This document shows, in pieces, positions 43,290 through 51,349 of a stretch of 64,000 nt of DNA (its first letter is position 1; the number at the start of each line of letters is the position of its first letter). The translations under genes were made by a program, and so were the position numbers. The notes beneath the pieces are model-generated. The model searched no databases. It was not told the origin of the DNA and saw only the letters and a list, made by a program, of their open reading frames with translations. This DNA comes from Alphaproteobacteria bacterium (GTDB lineage: Bacteria > Pseudomonadota > Alphaproteobacteria > CALKHQ01). Where the stretch lies: NCBI GenBank assembly GCA_041396705.1, contig JAWKYB010000020.1, positions 22,267 to 86,266 of the forward strand. The letters are read 5' to 3'.

Positions 43290-44045
43290 TCACGCCGCCT
43301 CGATCGCGCCGGTGATCAGGCCGGTGACCTCCTCGGGCGAGGAATCCTTGATCTTCTTGTCGGCCACCTTGCGGCCGCGACGCATCACCACGATGCGGTC
43401 GCAGACGGCGAACACGTCGGGCATGCGGTGGCTGATCAGGATGACCGCGATGTTCTGTTCCTTCAGCCGGTGGATCAGGTCGAGAACCTCCTTGACCTGG
43501 CGCACGCTGATCGCCGCGGTCGGCTCGTCCATCAGGATGATCTTGGCCTGGGCCAGCCGGGTGCGGGCGATCGCCACCGCCTGGCGCTGGCCGCCGGACA
43601 TGCGCTTGACCGTATCGCTGGCCCGGGTTTCGGACTTCAGCTCGTCGAACAGCTCGCGCGACCGGTCGCGCATGCCGCGATAGTTCAGCGCCGGGATGAA
43701 GCCCAGCAGCATCTGCCACCGCTCGCGCCCGAGGAACACGTTGTCCGACGCGCTCAGATTATCGCACAGCGCCAGATCCTGGTAGACGACCTCGATGCCC
43801 TTGGCGCGCGCTTCCACCGGCCGGTGGAAATGGACCACATGGTCGTCGATCCTGATGCTGCCGCCGTCGGGCGGGAAATTGCCGGCGATCATCTTGACCA
43901 GGGTCGACTTGCCGGCGCCGTTGTCGCCCATCAGGCCGACAACCTCGCCCGGCTCGATCGTCAGATCCACGCCACCGACCGCCTCAATGGCGCCAAAGCG
44001 CTTGACTACGCCTGTCAAGGCCAGCAGGGCCACGATACCTCCCAC
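43290..44045 (-). CDS. Ribose-type ABC transporter ATP-binding protein (single-domain, FrcA-like)
   Basis: 251 residues with one ATPase domain: Walker A GDNGAGKST (~38-46), Q-loop YQDLALC, signature MSGGQRQ, Walker B ILMDEP and switch His in LISHR. E. coli RbsA has two fused domains; FrcA-type systems use one, as here. First gene of the operon. A candidate promoter/operator lies upstream at 44141-44178. Confidence 0.94.
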   Translation of the reverse strand: MGGIVALLALTGVVKRFGAIEAVGGVDLTIEPGEVVGLMGDNGAGKSTLVKMIAGNFPPDGGSIRIDDHVVHFHRPVEARAKGIEVVYQDLALCDNLSASDNVFLGRERWQMLLGFIPALNYRGMRDRSRELFDELKSETRASDTVKRMSGGQRQAVAIARTRLAQAKIILMDEPTAAISVRQVKEVLDLIHRLKEQNIAVILISHRMPDVFAVCDRIVVMRRGRKVADKKIKDSSPEEVTGLITGAIEAA

Positions 44046-44154
44046 CCGATGTGCGCCGTCCGCGGCTCCAGGGACATGCCGGCCCGGCCGCGGTTCGAGA
44101 GCACTTTCGTCATATGATAGTGTTCTTGGGCGGCACAGTTACGCGCCGGCAACC

Positions 44155-44178
44155 CGATGTCAACATCCGGTGACATCG
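44155..44178 (-). promoter_or_regulatory. Inverted repeat overlapping a -35-like TTGACA upstream of the sugar ABC operon
   Basis: CGATGTCA (44155-44162) and TGACATCG (44171-44178) are perfect eight-base arms. On the minus strand the downstream arm forms TTGACA (44158-44163), a consensus -35, about 110 bases before the ATPase ATG. No good -10 is seen at 17 bases (AACTGT). It lies immediately after the stop of the RlmI-like gene, so a weak terminator is the alternative. Confidence 0.35.
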
Positions 44179-44186
44179 ACCCGAAG

Positions 44187-45410
44187 TCAATCGAGCTGCA
44201 GCGTGACGGCCTTCAAGTAGGCGGTTTCCGGCAGGTGCGGGTGCACCGGATGGTCCGGCGCTGCGCCCGACTGCCGCAGGATGCGCCCGCCGCGCCGGGC
44301 GTCGTGAATGCCGGCGGTCACCGCCGCGGCGAACGAGTCCACCGGCACGTTGTGCGAGCACGAGGCGACGAATAGGAAGCCGCCGGGTGCGACAAGGCGC
44401 GCGGCAAGCCGCGTCAACTTGTGATAGCCGCGGACGGCGGCGTGGAGGTCCTTTTTCGACTTGGCAAAGGCGGGTGGATCGCAGACCACCACGTCGAAGC
44501 GCGCGCCGCGCTCGGCCAGCGCGGCCAGCTCGGCAAAAGCCTCGGCCTTGACGAAGCTGCAGCGCGCGGCGACGCCGTTGTCCTCCGCCGCCCGCCGTGC
44601 GAGAGCGAGCGCGTGGTCGGAACGGTCGACCGCGGTGACGCTTTCGGCGCCGGCGCGGGCGGCCTGGATCGCGAAGCCGCCGCTGTGGCTGTAGACGTCC
44701 AGCATCCGAGCGCCGCCGCACAGCGTGGCGACGAAGGCGCGGTTGTCGCGCTGGTCGTAGAACCAGCCGGTCTTCTGGCCGGTGGTCAGGTCGGCGAAGA
44801 AGCGGGCCTCGCCTTCCTCCACCGCCACCGCGTCTGTCGGGACCGGGCCGACGACGCTGTCGTCGCCGCCCAGCCCTTCCACGGCCCGCGCCGGCGTGTC
44901 GTTGCGCCGGACCACCGTCGCCACGCCGGTCACGGCGCGCAGCGCCTCGACCAGCGGCTCCGCCAGCCGTTCGAAGCCGGCCACGTTGATCTGCACCGCG
45001 GCGGCATCGCCATAGCGGTCGACGATGACGCCGGGCAGGCCGTCGGCCTCGGCGTGGATCAGGCGGTAGTACGGCCGGCCGACCAGGCGCCGGCGCAGGT
45101 TCAGCGCCGCCTCGAAGCGGCGGGCGAACCAGTCGCGGTCGGGCACCACGTCCGGCCGGCGGTCGATCAGCCGCGCGCAGATCAGCGGCCGGGCGTTGAA
45201 CAGCGCCGTGCCGTACAGATGGCCGTCGTCGGCGACCAGGTTGACCGGGCTGCCCGGCGGCAGCGCCTTGTCGTCCGCCGTCAGCTTCAACTCGTTGGAA
45301 TACAGCCACGGGTGGCCCTGACGCATGCGCCGGCCGTGCTTCGGCAGGATGTGCAGCCGCGGCAGGCCTTGCGCGCCGGTGCCGTCCGTCGGCTCGTCGG
45401 GCGCGGTCAC
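44187..45410 (-). CDS. RlmI-like class I rRNA (PUA + SAM) methyltransferase
   Basis: 407 residues from a GTG that overlaps the gpt stop (GTGA). An N-terminal PUA-like domain (~18-90: RRMRQGHPWLYSNEL) precedes a central EEHEE-like region and the SAM domain (MLDVYSHSGGFAIQA, TAVDRSDHAL, VVCDPPAFAKSKKD). E. coli RlmI methylates C5 of C1962 in 23S rRNA. Orthology is likely but not proven, since related PUA-methyltransferases have other targets. Coupled to gpt. Confidence 0.88.
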   Translation of the reverse strand: MTAPDEPTDGTGAQGLPRLHILPKHGRRMRQGHPWLYSNELKLTADDKALPPGSPVNLVADDGHLYGTALFNARPLICARLIDRRPDVVPDRDWFARRFEAALNLRRRLVGRPYYRLIHAEADGLPGVIVDRYGDAAAVQINVAGFERLAEPLVEALRAVTGVATVVRRNDTPARAVEGLGGDDSVVGPVPTDAVAVEEGEARFFADLTTGQKTGWFYDQRDNRAFVATLCGGARMLDVYSHSGGFAIQAARAGAESVTAVDRSDHALALARRAAEDNGVAARCSFVKAEAFAELAALAERGARFDVVVCDPPAFAKSKKDLHAAVRGYHKLTRLAARLVAPGGFLFVASCSHNVPVDSFAAAVTAGIHDARRGGRILRQSGAAPDHPVHPHLPETAYLKAVTLQLD

Positions 45411-45892
45411 CGGCCTTGCGTGGCCAGCGGCTGGGCGAACTGCAGCTCCAGGTCCCACGGGAAATAGATCCAGGTGTCCTGGCTGACCTCGGTGATGAAG
45501 GTGTCGACCAGCGGCCGGCCGGCCGGCTTGGCATAGACGGTGGCCAGGTGCGCCTTCGGCAGCATGTCCTTGACGATCTGGGCGGTCTTGCCGGTGTCGA
45601 CCAGGTCGTCGACCACCAGCAGCCCCTCGCCGTCGCCTTCGACCCGCTTCAGGATGTGCGCCTCGCCCTGCTTCTTCTCGCCGTGGTAGCTGGAGATGCA
45701 GATCGTATCGATCAGGCGCACGTCGAGTTCGCGCGCCACGACCGCCGCCGGCACCAGCCCGCCGCGGGTGATGGCGACGATGCCGGCCCAGGGGCCGCCG
45801 GACATCAGCCGCCAGGCGAGCGCGCGCGCGTCGCGATGCAGCTGCTCCCAGGAAACCGGATAGTTCTTGCTGTAGCCCTCGCTGTCCGCCAT
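45407..45892 (-). CDS. gpt: Xanthine (xanthine-guanine) phosphoribosyltransferase
   Basis: 161 residues. The PRPP-binding motif LLVVDDLVDTGKTA (~90-103), AITRGGLVPAAVVARELDVR and the C-terminal EVSQDTWIYFPWD are characteristic of Gpt. Purine salvage: converts xanthine and guanine to XMP and GMP at the membrane periphery. It overlaps the RlmI-like gene by four bases. Confidence 0.95.
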   Translation of the reverse strand: MADSEGYSKNYPVSWEQLHRDARALAWRLMSGGPWAGIVAITRGGLVPAAVVARELDVRLIDTICISSYHGEKKQGEAHILKRVEGDGEGLLVVDDLVDTGKTAQIVKDMLPKAHLATVYAKPAGRPLVDTFITEVSQDTWIYFPWDLELQFAQPLATQGR

Positions 45893-45989
45893 CGCCCGAT
45901 TCCCCTCGCCGCTGCCGATGGGCGATGCGTATAGCCGTGCGGACGGGCCGACCGCAAGGCCGGCCGGGACGCGAGGGCGGGCGTCGGCG

Positions 45990-46418
45990 TCAGACCGAAA
46001 GGCCGGCGTCGATCAGCTGGCAGCCGGCGATGCGCCAGCTGCCGTCGGGCTGGCGCTCCATCGTGTAGCGCGCGATCACCGGCGTGCCGTCGGGTCCGAC
46101 CAGATAGACGTCCTGCACCGGCAGGCTGCCGCTGAGGTCGAGGTCGCGGAAGGCGTGGCTCTGCGGCCGATAGACCGGGGCGTAGCCGTTGCGCACCATG
46201 TCCATGAAAAATTCCGGGGTCTGGAACATCGAGCGGATGCCGGGCGAGGCATAGGAGAACGCCTTGGCCCCGTCGTCGCTGCGGAACGCTTCGAGCTGCG
46301 ATTCGATCACCGCGGCGATCGCGGCGCGGTCCGAATCCGCCAGTCCCTGGGCGCGGGCGGGCGCGACCTGGACGGCAAGGGCGATCGCCAGGGCGAACAG
46401 GACGGGCAGTGCGCGCAT
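45990..46418 (-). CDS. Exported DUF4864-family protein
   Basis: 142 residues from ATG 46418 with ATGGAGG upstream. Signal peptide MRALPVLFALAIALAVQVAPARAQ. The mature domain (IESQLEAFRSDDGAKAFSYASPGIRSMF, then VYRPQSHAF and RYTMERQPDGSWRIAGCQL) matches the DUF4864 pattern, an NTF2/SnoaL-like fold typical of alphaproteobacteria. Function unknown. Divergent from the gamma-glutamyltransferase gene. Confidence 0.83.
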   Translation of the reverse strand: MRALPVLFALAIALAVQVAPARAQGLADSDRAAIAAVIESQLEAFRSDDGAKAFSYASPGIRSMFQTPEFFMDMVRNGYAPVYRPQSHAFRDLDLSGSLPVQDVYLVGPDGTPVIARYTMERQPDGSWRIAGCQLIDAGLSV

Positions 46419-46494
46419 CACGAGACCTCCATTTGCCACGGCCGACGATACAGCCATCTAGTACGTGACAGGGCCCCGAACAGGCCTGTATCGG

Positions 46495-46508
46495 TGATTG
46501 TACAGTCA
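46495..46508. promoter_or_regulatory. Near-palindrome in a divergent promoter region
   Basis: TGATTGTACAGTCA is palindromic at 12 of 14 positions. The same 157-base intergenic region also has CGATACAG (46446-46453) and its exact complement CTGTATCG (46486-46493). These may be binding sites for a regulator of the DUF4864 and/or gamma-glutamyltransferase genes. No regulator gene is nearby. Confidence 0.3.
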
Positions 46509-46575
46509 ATTGCGGGTAGACCGCAGCGGCGCGCCGTCGCTTGCGCCGCCGCCACGTCGGGGAGGGTGATCGGCG

Positions 46576-48162
46576 ATGCTCAGCTCGCGCTTCTGTCGCA
46601 ACGGCATGGTCGTCGCGCCGCACCATCTGGCGGCGGAGGCCGGCCTGGCCGTGCTGCGCGACGGCGGCAATGCGGCCGAGGCGGCAGTGAGCGTGGCGGC
46701 GACCCTGGCCGTGGTCTATCCGCACATGAACGGAATCGGCGGCGACAGCTTCTGGCTGGTGCGCGAGGCGGCGGGCGGCATCGTCGGCATCGACGCCTGC
46801 GGCGCGGCCGGCGCGCAGGCTACCGCGGCATTCTACGCCGGCTGGGACGTGGCGACGATCCCGCCGCGCGGCCCGCTTGCCGCCAACACGGTATCCGGCA
46901 CGATCTCGGGCTGGCAGGCCGTTCTCGACATCGGCGCCCGGTGGGGCGGGCGGCTGCCGCTGGCACGCCTGCTGACCGAGGCGATCGACCATGCCCATCT
47001 GGGCTGTCCCATTGCGGAGAGCCTGGCGGACATGCTGGAAGGCCATGGCGCGGAACTGGCCGGCGTCGCCGGTTTCGCCGACACCTTCCCGACCGGCGCG
47101 GCGGCCCGCGCCGGCGCCCTGTGGCGGCAGCCGCGGCTGGCGGCCACCCTGCAGGGGCTGGTCGACGACGGCCTGGACAGCTTCTACCGCGGCGCCGTGG
47201 CCGAGGCGGTCGCCGCCGACCTGGCGGCGGTCGGCGCGCCGGTGGGGCTCGCCGACCTCGGCGAATGCCATGCGACCGAGGTTTCGCCGCTGTCGCTGAA
47301 GCTTTCGGTCGGCAAGGCGTTCAACATGCCGCCGCCGACCCAGGGCGCGGCGTCGCTGATGATCCTGGGCCTCTACGATCGGCTGCGCGCCGACGGCGAC
47401 GACGAGCTGGCGCTGATCCACAAGGTGGTGCAGGCGACGACCAGCGCCTATCGCGTGCGCGACAGCGCCATCGGCGACCCGTCGGCGATGACCGCGCGGC
47501 CGGCCGACTGGCTGGCGGCGGACGCGCTCGACCGCCGTGCGGCGGGAATCGACGTCGGCCGGGTGGCACCCTGGGGTGCGCCGGAGGACGGCGGCGACAC
47601 GGTCTGGTTCGGCGTGATCGACGGCGCCGGCCGGGCGATCAGCGCGATCCAGAGCGTGTTCTGGGAGTTCGGCTCGGGCGTCGTGCTGCCGAAGACCGGC
47701 ATCCTGTGGCAGAACCGCGGCTCCAGCTTCCATCTCGGCGGCGGCGGCCCGCGCGCTCTGCAGCCCGGCCGCAAGCCGTTCCACACGCTGAATCCGGCGA
47801 TGGCCGAGCTCGGCGACGGCCGGGTGGTGGTCTATGGCACCATGGGCGGCGACGGCCAGCCACAGTCGCAGGCTGCGATGCTGGCGCGATACGCCTGGCT
47901 CGGCCAGGGTGCGCAGGCGTCGGTCACCGCGCCGCGCTGGCTGATGGGCAAGACCTGGGGGCAGGAAACCGCGTCGCTGAAGATCGAGAGCCGTTTCGCG
48001 CCCGGCACCGCCGACCGGCTGCGCGCGCTCGGCTATGCCGTCGACGAGATGGGCGCCTTCGATTCGCTGCTGGGCCATGCCGGCATGCTGGTGCGCCACC
48101 CGTCCGGCACGCTGGAGGGCGGGTCCGACCCGCGCAGCGACGGAACCGTTGCCACATTTTGA
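46576..48162 (+). CDS. Gamma-glutamyltransferase-family (Ntn hydrolase) protein
   Basis: 528 residues, cytoplasmic by sequence: no signal peptide, unlike periplasmic GGT. N-terminal AAEAGLAVLRDGGNAAEAAVSVAATLAVVYPHMNGIGGDSF is the family hallmark. The autoprocessing site with the catalytic Thr is GGDTVWFGVIDGAGRAIS (around residue 337-353). The C-terminal GTMGGDGQPQSQAAML is also typical. It may hydrolyse gamma-glutamyl amides, or belong to the related acylase/oxamate amidohydrolase (HpxW-like) group, which also lacks a signal. The ATG at 46576 follows GGAGGG. Confidence 0.88.
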   Translation: MLSSRFCRNGMVVAPHHLAAEAGLAVLRDGGNAAEAAVSVAATLAVVYPHMNGIGGDSFWLVREAAGGIVGIDACGAAGAQATAAFYAGWDVATIPPRGPLAANTVSGTISGWQAVLDIGARWGGRLPLARLLTEAIDHAHLGCPIAESLADMLEGHGAELAGVAGFADTFPTGAAARAGALWRQPRLAATLQGLVDDGLDSFYRGAVAEAVAADLAAVGAPVGLADLGECHATEVSPLSLKLSVGKAFNMPPPTQGAASLMILGLYDRLRADGDDELALIHKVVQATTSAYRVRDSAIGDPSAMTARPADWLAADALDRRAAGIDVGRVAPWGAPEDGGDTVWFGVIDGAGRAISAIQSVFWEFGSGVVLPKTGILWQNRGSSFHLGGGGPRALQPGRKPFHTLNPAMAELGDGRVVVYGTMGGDGQPQSQAAMLARYAWLGQGAQASVTAPRWLMGKTWGQETASLKIESRFAPGTADRLRALGYAVDEMGAFDSLLGHAGMLVRHPSGTLEGGSDPRSDGTVATF

Positions 48163-48184
48163 CCGCATCGCTGCGGTCTGCTGT

Positions 48185-48205
48185 GCAGTGGACCTTCTCC
48201 ACTGC
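48185..48205 (+). terminator. 8-bp hairpin between GGT and the Trp-rich gene
   Basis: GCAGTGGA (48185-48192), loop CCTTC, TCCACTGC (48198-48205). It starts 23 bases after the GGT stop and ends 5 bases before the ribosome site GGGAGG of the next gene. It could be a weak terminator or a translational control element. No U-run. Confidence 0.35.
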
Positions 48206-48225
48206 GGCTTGGGAGGAAACGGCGC

Positions 48226-48756
48226 ATGCGTGTTTCGCCCTGGATCGGCGTCTGCGGGGCCGTGGTCGTCGCGGTACCGCTTGGCGTGCTGGCGGGCGAC
48301 CAGATCGTCGCGGACCGCGTCGAACAACAGGACGCGCTGGCGACCGCGTGGGACGATGCGCGCCAGGTCGGTGCGGACGCCTGGACCTGGACCGGCGACC
48401 GGGCCGAGGGCGCGGTCGCCTGGGCGCAGGATCCGCAGACCTGGGACGATGCCGTCGCGGCCGGCCGCAGCGCCTGGGCCTGGACCGAGCAGGCCGGTCT
48501 CGATGCCTGGACCGGCGCGGTGACGGCCGGCGCCAACGCCTATGCGTGGAGTGCCGCGGCCGCGGTCGACGCCGCCCGGTGGACCGGCGACACGCTGGAT
48601 CAGGGCTGGCAGGCCACGTTGGACGCGGCGGATGCGGCCGGCGGTGCCGCCGCGCAGGCCGTGGACGCCACCGTCGACGGAGCGAGCGCAGCCGCCGATG
48701 CGGCGGGCGAAGCCTGGAACGAGGCCGAGCAGGCGATCGGCGAGCTGCTGGAATAG
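48226..48756 (+). CDS. Membrane-anchored/exported Ala-Trp-rich helical protein, unknown
   Basis: 176 residues, ATG preceded by GGGAGGAAAC. One N-terminal hydrophobic segment (WIGVCGAVVVAVPLGVLAG) acts as signal or anchor. The rest is Ala-rich and helical with 13 tryptophans in motifs DAWTW, VAWAQ, SAWAW, DAWTG, YAWSA and ARWTG, recurring every ~10-16 residues. The C-terminus is acidic (EAEQAIGELLE). No family recognised. The periodic Trp in amphipathic helices suggest membrane-interface association or a coiled-coil-like rod in the periplasm. Confidence 0.65.
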   Translation: MRVSPWIGVCGAVVVAVPLGVLAGDQIVADRVEQQDALATAWDDARQVGADAWTWTGDRAEGAVAWAQDPQTWDDAVAAGRSAWAWTEQAGLDAWTGAVTAGANAYAWSAAAAVDAARWTGDTLDQGWQATLDAADAAGGAAAQAVDATVDGASAAADAAGEAWNEAEQAIGELLE

Positions 48757-48766
48757 CGCGCCGGGA

Positions 48767-49177
48767 TCAGCGCGGTCCCGGCGGCGGCAGCGGTCGGCTG
48801 AGGATGAAGACGGTGACGCCGACCAGCACGGTGGCCTGGATCGCCAGCACCGTCGTCGACACGCCGATCAGCAGCGAGATCCCGAAGGCGGCCGCGATCG
48901 CCACCAGCGCCAGCGTCTTCGCGCGGCGAGAGATCGCGCCGTGATCGCGCCAGGCGCGGATCGGCGGGCCCAGCCTGGGGTGGTCCAGCAGCCAGTCGTG
49001 CACGCGCTGCGAGCCGCGCGCGAAGCAGAACGCGGCCAGCAGCAGGAACGGCGTGGTCGGGACCAGCGGCAGGACGATGCCGATGATGCCGGCCGCGAGC
49101 GACAGCGCGCCTGCGGCGAACCACGCCGCCCGGCCGGTGCCGGTCGCCATCGATGTGAGCCGTCTTGCCATCGCCAT
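48767..49177 (-). CDS. YbaN/DUF454-family small membrane protein
   Basis: 136 residues. First helix AAWFAAGALSLAAGIIGIVLPLVPTTPFLLLAAFCFARGS is the diagnostic DUF454 block, followed by RVHDWLLDHPRLGPPIRAWRDHGAISRRAK and two closely spaced C-terminal helices. Inner-membrane, function unknown. Convergent with the Trp-rich gene by 10 bases. Start ATG at 49177 (alternative 49171). Confidence 0.87.
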   Translation of the reverse strand: MAMARRLTSMATGTGRAAWFAAGALSLAAGIIGIVLPLVPTTPFLLLAAFCFARGSQRVHDWLLDHPRLGPPIRAWRDHGAISRRAKTLALVAIAAAFGISLLIGVSTTVLAIQATVLVGVTVFILSRPLPPPGPR

Positions 49178-49424
49178 CTTCGTGCCGCCCTCCGCCGGGG
49201 CCGGCCGTTCGATTGAACGGTGCCGGCGCGTCCATCGCAAGCATCTTCGCACAGCATGCTGACCAAGGTGTTACGGCGCGGCACCGCGAGCGGATCGCCG
49301 CCCGCCGTTTTGCGGCTTTCGGCCGCAAGCCGCTTGAGTGCGCGCGGCTTCGGGTGCACCAGTTGCGGCGGTGGGGGCCCCGGCCACGGACCGCCCCCGT
49401 GGGGGAGGTCGGGCGGAGCGACCG

Positions 49425-50531
49425 TTGACCGCGATCGGACATGCCACAAATCCCGGCACGCCGGCCGGCAGCCGCGCGGAGGTGGCGCGCCTGCGCCGGC
49501 CGCGCACGGTCGCGCTGTGGCTGCTGCTGTGCTGCGCGATGATCCTGGCGATGGTGGTGATCGGCGGCATCACCCGGCTGACCGAGAGCGGTCTGTCGAT
49601 CACCCGCTGGCAGCCGGTCGAAGGCATCCTGCCGCCGCTCAGCGACGCCGCCTGGCAGCAGGCCTTCGCCGACTATCGCCAGACCCCGGAGTATCGCGAG
49701 GTCAACGCCGGCATGTCGCTGGAGCAGTTCCAGGCGATCTACTGGTGGGAATACGTCCACCGGCTGTGGGGCAGGCTGATCGGACTGGTGTTCGCGGTAC
49801 CGCTTTTGGTGTTGGCGCTGCGCCGGCGCATCCCGGCCTGGACCCGGCCGCACCTGGTCGGCCTGTTCGCGCTCGGCGCGCTGCAGGGGGCGATCGGCTG
49901 GTGGATGGTGCAGAGCGGCCTGGTCGACCGCACCGACGTCAGCCAGTACCGGCTGACGGTGCATCTGGTCATGGCGCTGGCGATCTTCGCCTACATGCTG
50001 TGGGTCGCGTTGCGGCTGCTGCGCGGCGACGGGGCGGCCGGCGGCGGCGAGGCGGTTCCGCGCTTCCACCTGATCGGATTCTCGGTGCTGATCGTCCTCA
50101 CCCTGTGCTGGGGCGGGCTTACCGCCGGCACCAATGCCGGCTGGCTCTACAACGAGTTCCCGCTGATGGGCGGCCGGCTGGTGCCGGCCGATTTCGGCGC
50201 GCTCGACCCGGCCTGGCTCAACCTGGTCGAGAATCCCGGCGCGATCCAGTGGGTGCATCGCCTGCTCGCCACGCTGACCGTGCTGGTCGGGCTCGCGCTC
50301 GCGGTGCGGCTGTGGTCCGGGCGCTGCGGTCCGGCGGCGGTGCGCGCCGCCGGGCTGCTCGGCCTTGCCCTCCTGGTGCAGTACGGCCTGGGCGTCGCGA
50401 CGCTGTTGAGCGTGGTCGAACTGCCGCTGGCGGTATTGCACCAGGCCATGGCGGTGCTGGTTGTCGCCGCCACGGTCGGGGTGTGGCATGCTTGCCTCGC
50501 GTCGCGGCCCGGCGACGCACGGCTGGTGTGA
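49425..50531 (+). CDS. ctaA: Heme A synthase (COX15/CtaA type 2)
   Basis: 368 residues from TTG 49425, which has GGAG 6 bases upstream; a GTG at 49338 would add 29 residues, so the start is uncertain. Eight helices in two four-helix bundles with heme-ligand histidines: GGITRLTESGLSITRW, WWEYVHRLWGR, RLTVHLVMAL, IQWVHRLLA and VLHQAMAVL. It oxidises heme O to heme A for aa3-type cytochrome oxidase, so an aa3 oxidase is expected elsewhere. Only 5 bases separate it from the PhyH gene. The upstream region is very G+C-rich. Confidence 0.93.
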   Translation: MTAIGHATNPGTPAGSRAEVARLRRPRTVALWLLLCCAMILAMVVIGGITRLTESGLSITRWQPVEGILPPLSDAAWQQAFADYRQTPEYREVNAGMSLEQFQAIYWWEYVHRLWGRLIGLVFAVPLLVLALRRRIPAWTRPHLVGLFALGALQGAIGWWMVQSGLVDRTDVSQYRLTVHLVMALAIFAYMLWVALRLLRGDGAAGGGEAVPRFHLIGFSVLIVLTLCWGGLTAGTNAGWLYNEFPLMGGRLVPADFGALDPAWLNLVENPGAIQWVHRLLATLTVLVGLALAVRLWSGRCGPAAVRAAGLLGLALLVQYGLGVATLLSVVELPLAVLHQAMAVLVVAATVGVWHACLASRPGDARLV

Positions 50532-50536
50532 GGGTC

Positions 50537-51349
50537 ATGCAGAACGGGACGGCGGCTGTGCGGCTGGATGCCGACGAGGCGGAGCGCTATCGCGCCGACG
50601 GGCTGGTGGTGCCGCGGTTGCGGCTGGACGACGCCACGCTGGCGCGTCTGCGCGCCGCGCTGGACCGGGTGCTGGCCGACAATCCGGACCACCGGCCCGA
50701 AAACCTGATGAACGTGCACATCGCCGACGGGCCTGAGGGCGTGCGCGGCCAGCAGGCCTTTCTCGACCTCGCCCACGACGACCGCATCCTCGACCTGGTC
50801 GAGCCGCTGATCGGCCCGGATCTCATCCTCTGGGGCTGTGCCCTGTTCTGCAAGCCGGCCGGCGCCGGGCGCGCCGTGCCCTGGCATCAGGACGGCCACT
50901 ACTGGCCGATCCGGCCGCTGGCGACCTGCACCGTCTGGGTGGCGCTGGACCGGTCCGACACCGGCAACGGTTGCATGCGCTACGTCGCGGGGTCGCATCG
51001 GCACGGCCTGATGCGCCATCGCACCAACGACGCCGACGGCCTTGCCCTCAACCAGGAATTGGACCCCGACCTGCTCGATGCCGGCGCCATGCGCGACGTG
51101 GTGCTCGACCCGGGCGAGATGTCTCTGCACGACGTCTTCCTGGTGCACGGGTCGAACGCCAACACCTCCGACCGCCGGCGCGCCGGCGTCGTGCTGCGCT
51201 ACATGCCGGCGACCTCGCTGTTCGACCGCGATGTGCCGCCAGTGCCGGGGACCAGCGGCACATCCGCGCCGAATTTCGCTGCACGCCCGATCTTCCTCGT
51301 CCGCGGCGAAGACCGGACCGGCCGCAACGTGATGCGGCCGGCAGTCTAG
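50537..51349 (+). CDS. Phytanoyl-CoA dioxygenase-family (PhyH) oxygenase (copy 1)
   Basis: 270 residues from ATG 50537. Iron ligands: His117 and Asp119 in WHQDGHYW, distal His204 in FLVHGSNAN, followed by the 2-oxoglutarate arginine in SDRRRAG. Family members hydroxylate diverse small molecules, including phytanoyl-CoA, ectoine and secondary metabolites. Substrate unknown. It follows ctaA closely, and its stop is shared with the stop of the convergent methyltransferase gene (CTAG overlap at 51346-51349). Confidence 0.89.
   Translation: MQNGTAAVRLDADEAERYRADGLVVPRLRLDDATLARLRAALDRVLADNPDHRPENLMNVHIADGPEGVRGQQAFLDLAHDDRILDLVEPLIGPDLILWGCALFCKPAGAGRAVPWHQDGHYWPIRPLATCTVWVALDRSDTGNGCMRYVAGSHRHGLMRHRTNDADGLALNQELDPDLLDAGAMRDVVLDPGEMSLHDVFLVHGSNANTSDRRRAGVVLRYMPATSLFDRDVPPVPGTSGTSAPNFAARPIFLVRGEDRTGRNVMRPAV

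Noticed and set aside
45805..48327. An 840-codon minus-strand frame opposite the gamma-glutamyltransferase gene
   Set aside because: Antisense to a clear GGT-family gene, with shadow-type composition. Only the DUF4864 gene is supported on that strand here.
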